NCBI GenBank assembly: GCA_016213205.1
Contig: JACRAZ010000073.1
Location: 1-47,454 of the forward strand
From: Burkholderiales bacterium
GTDB lineage: Bacteria > Pseudomonadota > Gammaproteobacteria > Burkholderiales > Burkholderiaceae_C
DNA: 47,454 nucleotides
Direction of reading: 5' to 3'
Part shown: positions 31,801 to 41,771 of the stretch, one piece after another
Layout: each line of letters begins with the position of its first letter
Numbering within the stretch: the stretch's first letter is position 1
The notes under the pieces: model-generated
Told to the model about the DNA's origin: nothing
What the model saw: the letters and a program-made list of their open reading frames with translations, nothing else
The model's database searches: none
Program-made: the position numbers and the translations under genes

Positions 31801-33658
31801 GGCACTGCAGCCCGAAATCGTGGATCCAGACCGGCGTGGCATCGGCCGGCGTCACCTTGAACGGGTGCTCGTCGAGCACCTTCATGCCCATGTGCTCGAG
31901 CATCGGCAGGCTGACCGACAAAGTGAGCGGCCCACCGCGGCGCAGGATCTTGAAGCGCAACGTGCCGGGCGCGGCCTCGAGCGGGCGGTACAGGCACAGC
32001 GCCACGGGCTCGGCCTCGGTGAGGCGGGCCATCAGCTCGATGTCCGGCACCGCGGCGCGGGCGCTGAACTCCTCGCGGTAGCCGGCCGGGAAGGCGCCGC
32101 CGAACTGGCGCAGCAACGCGAGGCCGCGTGCCTCGCCCACGGCCTCGAGCAAGGCGTGCTTCAGGTCGTCGTCCCAGCGCCGCGCAGCGGCGGCGAGCTT
32201 GGCCTCGATCTCGTGCACATCGAAGGCCGGCAGCTGGCCCGGCGTGGTGCGCACGCTGATCTGGATGCGCGCCAGCACCGATTCGGACAGGTTGGCGCTG
32301 AACTCCGAGCTGATGCCGTTGAACTCGCGCAGCAGGATGGACTGCCACTTCTGGCGCAGCTCGGTGGTGTAGTTCTCGCGCGGCACGTAGATCAGGCAGG
32401 ACAGGAAGCGCTCGAACGGATCGCGCCGCACGAACAGCCGGAAACGTTGGCGCTCGCCCAGGTGCAGGATGCCCATGGCAGTGCGCAGCAGTTCGTCGTT
32501 GGGGGTCTGGAACAGTTCGTCGCGCGGGTAGGTCTCGAGGATGTTGATCAGCGACTTGCTCGCGTGGCTGCCGGCGGGCAGGCCCGCGCGCGCCAGCACG
32601 TCCGCAGTCTTGCGGCGCAGCAGCGGGATGTGGCCGGGGCTCGCGCTGTAGGCGGTGGACGTGAACAGCCCCAGCAGGCGGTGCTCGCCGTTGACCTGGC
32701 CCTGCGCATCGAAGCACTTGATCGCGATGTAGTCCAGGTAGCCCGGCCGGTGCACCGTGCAGCGCGCGGTGGACTTGGTCACCACCAGCAGTTCGGGCCG
32801 GCGTGCGTAGGCGCGCACCTCGGGTGGCAGCGCGGAGTAGGCGGCCACGGCGTCGAGCGCCTTCTCCTCGCGCAGCAGGCCCAGGCTGGAGCCCGGCACC
32901 ACGCTGAGGATGTCCTGCCCATCCTGCTGGGCCAGCGCGTGGCTGCGCATGCCGAGGAAGGTGAAGTGGTTGTCGGCCAGCCAGTGCAGGAAGGCCTGGC
33001 CCTCGGCCAGCTCGTCGGCCGGCAGCGGCGGCGGGCTGGCCTGCAGTTGCGCCAGGATGTCGATCAGGCGCTCGCGCATGGGTTGCCAGTCGGCCACCGC
33101 GCGGCGCACATCGGCCAGCACGCGGGTCACGTCGGCCGCCAGCGCCTCCAGGCCGGCCGGGTCGGGCACGCGGTCTACCTCCATGTGGATGAAGGATTCG
33201 CGCGTGCTGCCGTCCAGCGCCTGCAGCGTGCCGTCCGGGCCGCGGGCCACCGCCAGCAGCGGGTGGATGATCAGGTGCAGCGTGAGCCCGTTGCGGTTGA
33301 CCTCCATCGTCACCGAATCGACGAGGAAGGGCATGTCGTCGTTGACGATCTCGATGATGGTGTGGGTGGATTGCCAGCCGTGTTCGGACATCGTCGGGTT
33401 GAACACGCGCACCTTGCTGTGGCCGGCCTCGCGCTTGCGTGCGAACTGCCAATGGGAGAGCGCCGCGCCGTACAGGTCGCCCACCTCGCGGTCGGACAGG
33501 TCTTCGGGGGCCACGCCGCCGAAGTACTGGTGCACGAAGCTGCCCAGCAGGGGCCGCTGCTCGGGCGGCAGCCGGCTGGCCACCAGGGCGAGCACCTGGC
33601 CCAGGTGCTCGGAAGGGTCTTCGATCGGACGGCCTGTTGCTGTTGTTGCATGCGTCAC
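28832..33658 (-). CDS. NAD-specific glutamate dehydrogenase, large (GDH-160/180) type
   Basis: A 1,608-residue cytoplasmic enzyme that converts glutamate to 2-oxoglutarate and ammonia with NAD. Long regulatory N-terminal region (about 1-700, ACT-like segments), then the catalytic core with [73 protein letters not shown] and [19 protein letters not shown], then a helical C-terminus. The GTG at 33658 has an AGGAGA site 8 bases upstream. An overlapping ATG at 33651 belongs to another frame. It is divergent from a cyclic-nucleotide-binding-domain gene. Confidence 0.95.
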   Translation of the reverse strand: [1608 protein letters not shown]

Positions 33659-33698
33659 GCTGGTCTCCTGATGCCGCCGCCGTAATCTACATCCGGCG

Positions 33699-33715
33699 GT
33701 GCATTCACAGTGCAC
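33699..33715. promoter_or_regulatory. Inverted repeat in the glutamate dehydrogenase/CNB divergent region
   Basis: GTGCA, seven bases, TGCAC, in the 138-bp divergent gap. It is flanked by two TCTACA hexamers (33686-33691 and 33725-33730). It is a possible regulator site; no factor is assigned. Confidence 0.3.
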
Positions 33716-33796
33716 GATTGCAGGTCTACACTGCCCCGGGCAGGTGGTGCGGTCGTCACGGCGCACCACGCCCTGGCCAGCCGCGGGAGACGCACG

Positions 33797-34291
33797 ATGC
33801 AAGCCATGCGGATAGAGCTGTTGCAGCAGATGCCGATCTTCGGTGCCATCCGCGAGGATGCCCTGGCCTACCTGCTGGAGCCCGCCACCGAGGTGTTCAT
33901 GGGCGCGGGCCAGTACTTCTTCCGCGAGCATGAACCGGCGCAGAGCATGTACGTGCTCGAATCCGGCCGCGTGGCCGTGCTCAAGCATTGGGAAGGGCGC
34001 GAGCTGCTGCTGCAGCAGCTGGCCCAGGGCGATTGTTTCGGCGAGATGGCGCTGGCCGACCTGTTCCCGCGCAGCGCCTCGGTGCAGGCGCTGGTGGATT
34101 GCACCGCGATCGAGCTGACGCCCGCGCACCTGTTCCGCCTGTTCGAGCACGACCTGGAGCAGTTTGCGCTGATCCAGATGAACATCGGCCGCGAGATGAG
34201 CCGCCGCCTGCGGGCCACCGACGAGCTGCTGTTCCGCGCCCGCATGGGCGAGCGGCCGCCGGCGGCCGAGGCCGTGCCGCGCGTGACCTGA
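33797..34291 (+). CDS. Cyclic-nucleotide-binding-domain protein without DNA-binding domain
   Basis: A 164-residue cytoplasmic protein that consists of one Crp-like beta-roll (residues about 5-125: LLQQMPIFGAIREDALAYLLEPATEVFMGAGQYFFREHEPAQSMYVLESGRVAVL, then QGDCFGEMALADLFPRSASVQALVDC) and a helix (LEQFALIQMNIGREMSRRLRATDE). The phosphate-binding cassette GEMALADLFPRSASV is present. The winged helix of true Crp/Fnr proteins is missing, so it is probably a sensor or adaptor. A GGGAGA site precedes the ATG. It is convergent with the PadR gene. Confidence 0.87.
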   Translation: MQAMRIELLQQMPIFGAIREDALAYLLEPATEVFMGAGQYFFREHEPAQSMYVLESGRVAVLKHWEGRELLLQQLAQGDCFGEMALADLFPRSASVQALVDCTAIELTPAHLFRLFEHDLEQFALIQMNIGREMSRRLRATDELLFRARMGERPPAAEAVPRVT

Positions 34292-34312
34292 GCTGCCACG
34301 CTGCCCCGCCTG

Positions 34313-34885
34313 CTAGCGGCCGGTGCCGGCTGGCCGCCGCGCCGGCTTGCGCACGGGCTTGCGCAGCACCGCCAGCGCCTGCTCGGACCAATCCACCCAC
34401 ATGCTTTCCATCAGGATGCCGGCGCGCAGGATCAGGTGCTGCACCTGGGCCTCGCGGCTGCGGGTGCGGCCGGGCGGGAAATCACGCGCCTCGAGCTGCT
34501 GGTACAGCGCGAGCTTGTCGCGGTGCAGCGCGAGCCGGCGCTCGATGTCGTGCTTCACCGCGGTGGGGCCCACGGCCGCCTCGGCCCGCAGGCGCAGCAT
34601 CAGCTCCTCGCGCAGCGGCTTCGGGTCCTGGTGCGCGTCGGTCCAGCGCTTGAGCTCCTTGCGGCCGGCCGGCAGCACGCGGTACACCTTCTTGCGGCCC
34701 CGCCCCTCGGCCGGCGGCAGCGATTCGACCCAGCCCGCCGCCTCCAGCCGGCCCAGCTCGCGGTAGATCTGCTGGTGCGTGGCGTGCCAGAAGAAGCCGA
34801 TCGATCGGTCGAAGCGGCGCGCCAGCTCCGAGCCGGCGCTGGATTGTTCGATCAGGGCGGTGAGCAGGGCATGCGGCAGCGACAT
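34313..34885 (-). CDS. PadR-family transcriptional regulator
   Basis: A 190-residue repressor-type protein with an N-terminal winged helix (MSLPHALLTALIEQSSAGSELARRFDRSIGFFWHATHQQIYRELGRLEAAGWVES) and a C-terminal dimerisation domain (Vir_act_alpha_C-like: LREELMLRLRAEAAVG, then helices to a basic Pro/Arg-rich tail). PadR proteins respond to phenolics or other small molecules. It lies 31 bp upstream of nothing on its own strand; the downstream-oriented fadH-like gene ends 31 bp away on the same strand, so it could be the second gene of that transcript. Confidence 0.9.
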   Translation of the reverse strand: MSLPHALLTALIEQSSAGSELARRFDRSIGFFWHATHQQIYRELGRLEAAGWVESLPPAEGRGRKKVYRVLPAGRKELKRWTDAHQDPKPLREELMLRLRAEAAVGPTAVKHDIERRLALHRDKLALYQQLEARDFPPGRTRSREAQVQHLILRAGILMESMWVDWSEQALAVLRKPVRKPARRPAGTGR

Positions 34886-34916
34886 GGCCCGAATGCTAGT
34901 GCAGGGCGCCCGGCGG

Positions 34917-37154
<2,238 letters not shown>

Positions 37155-37227
37155 TCAGGCCGGCCCGCAGCGTGGATGGCGGGCACCGTACAACAAGCAA
37201 CAAGCCGCCCAGCGGCGGCATCAGGGA

Positions 37228-40200
37228 ATGATCAAGACACTGTTGAAGTCCGGCGCCTGCATCGCCGTCACGGCGCTGCTGTTCGCGGCGGCCGGCACCC
37301 AGGCACAGACCACCACGCTGGCCAAGCCCGCGGCGTTTTCGCCCAAGGGCAGCATCACCCAGCGCACGCCCACCTACCAGTGGTACCCGGTGGCCGGGGC
37401 CACGCACTACCGCCTGCAGGTGCGCTCGGCCGCCGGCGCCACGCTGGTGGACACGGTGTACACCGCCGCCGGCGCAGGGTGCCCGAGCCTGAACCTGTCG
37501 TGTTACGCCGCGCCGCGCACGACCCTGCCCGATGGCAGCTCGAGCTGGCAGGTGCGCGCGCAGGACGCCACGACGGTCGGCCCCTGGAGCGATGTGCTGA
37601 CGGTGTCGCTGCCGGTGACGACCACGCCGCCGCCGGCCGCGCCGGTGACGCTCTCGGTCACCAGCACGGCCGGTGGCGTTGTGCAGTCCGGCCCCGGTGG
37701 CATCCAGTGCGGCGGGCAGTGCAATGCCAGCTTCGCCGCCGGCACGGTGGTCACGCTCACGGCCACGCCTTTCACGGGTTATCGATTTGCCGGCTGGAGC
37801 GGCGCCTGCACCGGCACCACGGCCTGCACGGTGACGATGGACATCGCACGGTCGGTGTCGGCCAGCTTCGTGGTCGATGCGCCGAGCCAGGCCCTGGCCA
37901 AGCCGGTGAGCTTCTCGCCCCGCGGCAGCATCACGCAACGCACGCCCACTTACCAGTGGTACCCGGTGAGCGGTGCCACGCACTACCGCCTGCAGGTGCG
38001 CTCGGCGGCGGGGGTCACGCTGGTCGACAGCGTCTACACCGCGGCCGGCGTGGGCTGCACCAGCGCCAGCCAGTCCTGTTATGCCGCCCCGGTGGTGCCC
38101 TTGCCCGACGGTAACTCGATCTGGCAGGTGCTGGCCCAGAACACCACCGGCAGCGGCCCGTGGAGCGATGCGCTCGCGGTCACGCTGCCCACGTCCACCA
38201 CGCCGTGGAGTCTGGTGGTCAGCACCTCGGCGGGCGGCACAGTGGCCTCCAGCCCCGCGGGCATCCAGTGCGGCGCGCTGTGCAGCGCCACGTACGCGCC
38301 CGGCACGGTGGTCGTGCTCACGGCCACGCCGGCCAGCGGCTACCGCTTCGTGGGCTGGTCCGGTGCCTGCAGCGGCACGGCCGGCTGCAGTGTGACGATG
38401 GATGCCGCGAAATCGGTGTCGGCCAGCTTCGCGGTGGTGACGCCGCCGCCCAGCACCAATGCCACGCTGGCCGTGGGCGTGACGGGCCAGGGCAGCGTGT
38501 CCATCACCGGTGCCGGCAGCACCACCGCCTGTGCCAGCCAGTGCACGCGCAGCTTCAGCACGGGCACCACCGTCAGCCTGACGGCCAGCCCGGCCGCCGG
38601 GCATGTGTTCGGCGGCTGGAGCGGCGCCTGCACGGGCCTGAGCGCCTGCAGTGTGACGATGGACACATCGCGCAGCGTGACGGCGGCCTTCGTGGTGGCG
38701 CCGGTCAACGGGGCCTCCGCGGTGCCGCTGACGCTGGCCGCGTCGCCCACCGCGGCGGCGGTGCCGGTGCGCAGCGGCGTGCCGTTCCCGCCCGGGGCAC
38801 TGGCTTCGCTGGCCAACCTGCGGCTGGAGTCGGCCGACGGTTCACGCGAGATCCCAGCCCAGTTCGACACGCTGGCCGCCTGGCCCGATGGGTCCATGAA
38901 GTCGGTGCTGGTGCAGTTCGTGGCCGATGCCGGCCCGGCACGCAGCTACCGGCTGGTGTACGGCAGCGGCGTGGCACGCGCGGCCGTGGCCGCGCCAGTG
39001 AAGGTGCAGGCCTCGGCCGGCGGGGCCACGGTGGATACCGGCAGCATCCGCTTCCAGGTCAATACGCGGGGCTTGCTTGCCGGCCTGTGGCGTGATGCGG
39101 ACCACAACGGCAGCTACGACGCGGCCGAGCAGGTGCTGGGCAGTGGCGAGTTCTTCATGGTGAACGCCTTCGATGGCCAGGAATACACCGCGAGCCAGAC
39201 CGCCAACCCGAGCGTCGCGGTGGAGGAGGCCGGGCCCATCCGCGCGGTGGTGCGCGCACGCGGCGCGCTGACCAACGCGGCCGGCGCGGTGCTCATCAAG
39301 TACCAGGTGCGCTACTACGCCTACGCCGGCTCCGACAAGCTCGACATCGACTACTCCGTCATCGACGATCGGCCCGAAGCCAACGTGGCCTCGGTGGGGC
39401 CTGCGCTGGCGCTGTCCGCGCGCGGCTACGGCCTGCGCTGGAACTTGCCGGCCGGCCCGGCGCAGTACCGCTTCGGTCTCGACAAGAACGGCTCGGCCGG
39501 CGGCAGCGTGTCGGGCGAACACTACCTGCTGCAGAACGGCAGCTTCGTGTTCGACAATGGCGTGAACAAGGGCAACCCGCTCAGCTACACCGGCGTGGCC
39601 ACCGGCCTGCGCGCGCCGGGCTGGGTGGCGCTGGATGCCGGCAGCCGGCACCTGGCGCTGATGGTGCGCGACTTCTGGCAGCAGTTCCCGATCGAGCTGA
39701 ACGTGAAGGGCAATGTGCTCACCGCCGCGCTGTTTGCCGAGCGCTCGATCGTCGGCACCGCCGACACCACGTTCCCGGTGCCCTCGGGCACGCTGTACAA
39801 GCGCCCCAACAGCTTCTACTTCAGCCGGCCCGGCGGCGCCAAGACGCACCAGTTGCGCCTGGCCTTCGGCGACGCGATGCCGAGCACCGACGCGCTGGCG
39901 CAGTTGAACGCCGGCTACCAGCGCCACCGGCTCGAGCTGACGGCCGACCCCGCCTGGTACGCCGCCTCGGGCGTGTTCGGCGAGCTCGACACCGGCAACC
40001 CGGCGGCGGCCACCGGCTACAGCGCGATGTTGGTCAACGACATCTACATCCCCAGCATCGAGCGGGCCACGCCCGAGAGCATCACCCGCAACGACCCTGA
40101 CGACCGGGGCGGCGATGCCACGATGTTCGGCTGGCGCGACTATGGCGACCGCCTGCGCGCGGGCTGGAACAACGTGGTGAACGGCCAGCGCATTCCCGCC

Positions 40201-41319
40201 TTCTACAACGACACCCACATCGGCGCGAATGCCTTCCTGCGCGAGTTCGTCCGCACCGGCGAGCAGCGCTGGTTCCACCTGGGCGAGATTGCCACCCGGC
40301 ACTTTGCCGACCTGGATGTGGCGCATGGCCCGCGCCGCGGCTACTGGGAAACCTCGGCCGCCGATGCGGCCATGGGCCAGCAGCCGGCGGGCGAGGTGCA
40401 CGCGCTGGCGCACAACAACGAAGACCACCAGGTGCGCAACCAGCACTGGGGCCATGCCCATGTCAGTGGCCTGAGCGATCTGTACCTGCTCACCGGCGAC
40501 AAGCGCTCGCTGGAGGTGCTGACCGAAATTGCCCAGTGGTGGAAGCACGTGACGCCGCACTTCTTCAAGACGCCGTTCGATCCGGCCCGCTACCGCGAGG
40601 CCGAGCGCGATTACGGCTGGCCGCTGTACGTGATGAACGAGTACGTGCGCGTCACCGGCGATGCGGGCTACCACAAGGCGGTCAACGGCCAGCTCGTGAA
40701 CTACCTGGTGCAGTGGTGGCGCACCCCACTCAACCACATCGGCTACAACCCGGCCACCCAGGTGGTCGGCAACAGCGTGATCGGCGTGAACGATGCCAGC
40801 AAGGGCACCGGCTACTGGACCATGACCCGCATGGACAACAGCAACGGCACCAACGCCACCGGCACCAACCCGTGGATGGCCGGCGCGCTGCTGAGCAACG
40901 TGATCAAGTTCTACGAGCAGGACAAGCTGATGGCGGCCGCCGGCAAGGGCGCGGGCATTGCGCCGGACACGCTCGAGGACATGCTGTTCCAGTGCCTGAA
41001 CTATGTCGTCAAGCACGGGTGGGTGAACGACAACATCGGCTTCGCCTACTCAGAGGTGATCCGAAACTACTCGGGCGGCCACACGCTGCTGGACTACCCG
41101 CTGGCCTACCTCGACCGCCTGTACCGGCAACGCCTGGCCGCCGGCGCCATTGCCAACCCGCAGTGGTACGACACACAGCCGCAATGGCGGGTGATTGCAA
41201 AGAAGTACTTCGACGGCTTCAACACCACCCCGATCGGCAGCAACACGCAGTCCTACGGCTTCTACGGCTATGAAATGGTCTATCCGCCGGATTTCTTCAA
41301 GATCATGTCCGCGCCCTGA
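37228..41319 (+). CDS. Secreted modular protein with PcRGLX/YetA-like (exo-rhamnogalacturonan lyase-type) catalytic region
   Basis: A 1,363-residue exported protein. Signal peptide (residues 1-27, ...AAAGTQA), then repeated modules: A1 (31-131) and A2 (223-323), Fn3-like domains sharing SITQRTPTYQWYPV and ATHYRLQVRSAAG; B1 (140-217), B2 (327-404) and B3 (411-490), divergent InlB-type B-repeats with paired Cys and FxGWSGAC. From about 498 to the end is a RIFT-barrel/beta-sandwich/helical-toroid region: VRSGVPFPPGALASLANLRL, EIPAQFDTLAAWPDGSMKSVLVQF, and later HNNEDHQVRNQHWGHAHVSG. This matches YetA/PcRGLX lyases that cut pectin rhamnogalacturonan; the family assignment is from memory and activity is inferred. 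Three LacI-type operators lie upstream. AGGG is almost touching the ATG. Confidence 0.8.
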   Translation: MIKTLLKSGACIAVTALLFAAAGTQAQTTTLAKPAAFSPKGSITQRTPTYQWYPVAGATHYRLQVRSAAGATLVDTVYTAAGAGCPSLNLSCYAAPRTTLPDGSSSWQVRAQDATTVGPWSDVLTVSLPVTTTPPPAAPVTLSVTSTAGGVVQSGPGGIQCGGQCNASFAAGTVVTLTATPFTGYRFAGWSGACTGTTACTVTMDIARSVSASFVVDAPSQALAKPVSFSPRGSITQRTPTYQWYPVSGATHYRLQVRSAAGVTLVDSVYTAAGVGCTSASQSCYAAPVVPLPDGNSIWQVLAQNTTGSGPWSDALAVTLPTSTTPWSLVVSTSAGGTVASSPAGIQCGALCSATYAPGTVVVLTATPASGYRFVGWSGACSGTAGCSVTMDAAKSVSASFAVVTPPPSTNATLAVGVTGQGSVSITGAGSTTACASQCTRSFSTGTTVSLTASPAAGHVFGGWSGACTGLSACSVTMDTSRSVTAAFVVAPVNGASAVPLTLAASPTAAAVPVRSGVPFPPGALASLANLRLESADGSREIPAQFDTLAAWPDGSMKSVLVQFVADAGPARSYRLVYGSGVARAAVAAPVKVQASAGGATVDTGSIRFQVNTRGLLAGLWRDADHNGSYDAAEQVLGSGEFFMVNAFDGQEYTASQTANPSVAVEEAGPIRAVVRARGALTNAAGAVLIKYQVRYYAYAGSDKLDIDYSVIDDRPEANVASVGPALALSARGYGLRWNLPAGPAQYRFGLDKNGSAGGSVSGEHYLLQNGSFVFDNGVNKGNPLSYTGVATGLRAPGWVALDAGSRHLALMVRDFWQQFPIELNVKGNVLTAALFAERSIVGTADTTFPVPSGTLYKRPNSFYFSRPGGAKTHQLRLAFGDAMPSTDALAQLNAGYQRHRLELTADPAWYAASGVFGELDTGNPAAATGYSAMLVNDIYIPSIERATPESITRNDPDDRGGDATMFGWRDYGDRLRAGWNNVVNGQRIPAFYNDTHIGANAFLREFVRTGEQRWFHLGEIATRHFADLDVAHGPRRGYWETSAADAAMGQQPAGEVHALAHNNEDHQVRNQHWGHAHVSGLSDLYLLTGDKRSLEVLTEIAQWWKHVTPHFFKTPFDPARYREAERDYGWPLYVMNEYVRVTGDAGYHKAVNGQLVNYLVQWWRTPLNHIGYNPATQVVGNSVIGVNDASKGTGYWTMTRMDNSNGTNATGTNPWMAGALLSNVIKFYEQDKLMAAAGKGAGIAPDTLEDMLFQCLNYVVKHGWVNDNIGFAYSEVIRNYSGGHTLLDYPLAYLDRLYRQRLAAGAIANPQWYDTQPQWRVIAKKYFDGFNTTPIGSNTQSYGFYGYEMVYPPDFFKIMSAP

Positions 41320-41752
41320 GGCCGGCGCTGCCCGCCGGCGGCTTGCGCCCCTGCTGGCGCTGGCCGTGGGAGGGGCCGCTGGCCTGGCCGCGGCGCATGC
41401 CGACGAGGACACGGTGCAGGTGCACCTGCTGGCGCCCGAGTCCCGCGCGGGTTCGGCCACGCCGGTGGCGATGGCGGTACAGATCGGCGAGAACCGCCAT
41501 GCCCGCCTGGACATCACAGCGGGCCAGGGCCGGATCGATCTCGGGCGCATCGAAAAGGGCTGGACCACCTTCCGGATCTCGGATCTGCGCTGGGCGGCAC
41601 CGGCAGCGGGGCCGCCCGTCGGCCGGCCGGATGCGCTGACGGTCGGCTCGGCGACAGGCTCCTGCAGCGGCGGTTTCGAGGCCGGCCACAGCCGCACTTA
41701 CCGGATCGTCGTGGCGGTCGCAGCCGGCCGGCTGCACTGTGAGATCCGCTGA
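41270..41752 (+). CDS. Small exported protein of unknown function, overlapping the lyase-like gene
   Basis: A 160-residue frame whose first 17 codons overlap the lyase-like gene. After a basic, long N-region comes a hydrophobic stretch (LAPLLALAVGGAAGLAAAHA) and a mature part of about 115 residues that looks beta-rich (VQVHLLAPESRAG, VAMAVQIGENRHARLDITAGQGRIDLG, TTFRISDLRW, YRIVVAVAAGRLHCEIR) with two cysteines. No better start with a ribosome site was seen, so the N-terminus is uncertain. I do not recognise the family. The overlap suggests co-expression with the lyase-like protein. Confidence 0.6.
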   Translation: MKWSIRRISSRSCPRPEAGAARRRLAPLLALAVGGAAGLAAAHADEDTVQVHLLAPESRAGSATPVAMAVQIGENRHARLDITAGQGRIDLGRIEKGWTTFRISDLRWAAPAAGPPVGRPDALTVGSATGSCSGGFEAGHSRTYRIVVAVAAGRLHCEIR

Positions 41753-41771
41753 GCGCGCGGCCCGCTGCGCG

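Noticed and set aside
28682..33685. Plus-strand open frame of over 1,600 codons
   Set aside because: It is antisense to the glutamate dehydrogenase and has the His/Gln/Gly/Arg-rich look of a GC-driven shadow. The minus strand carries all family motifs.
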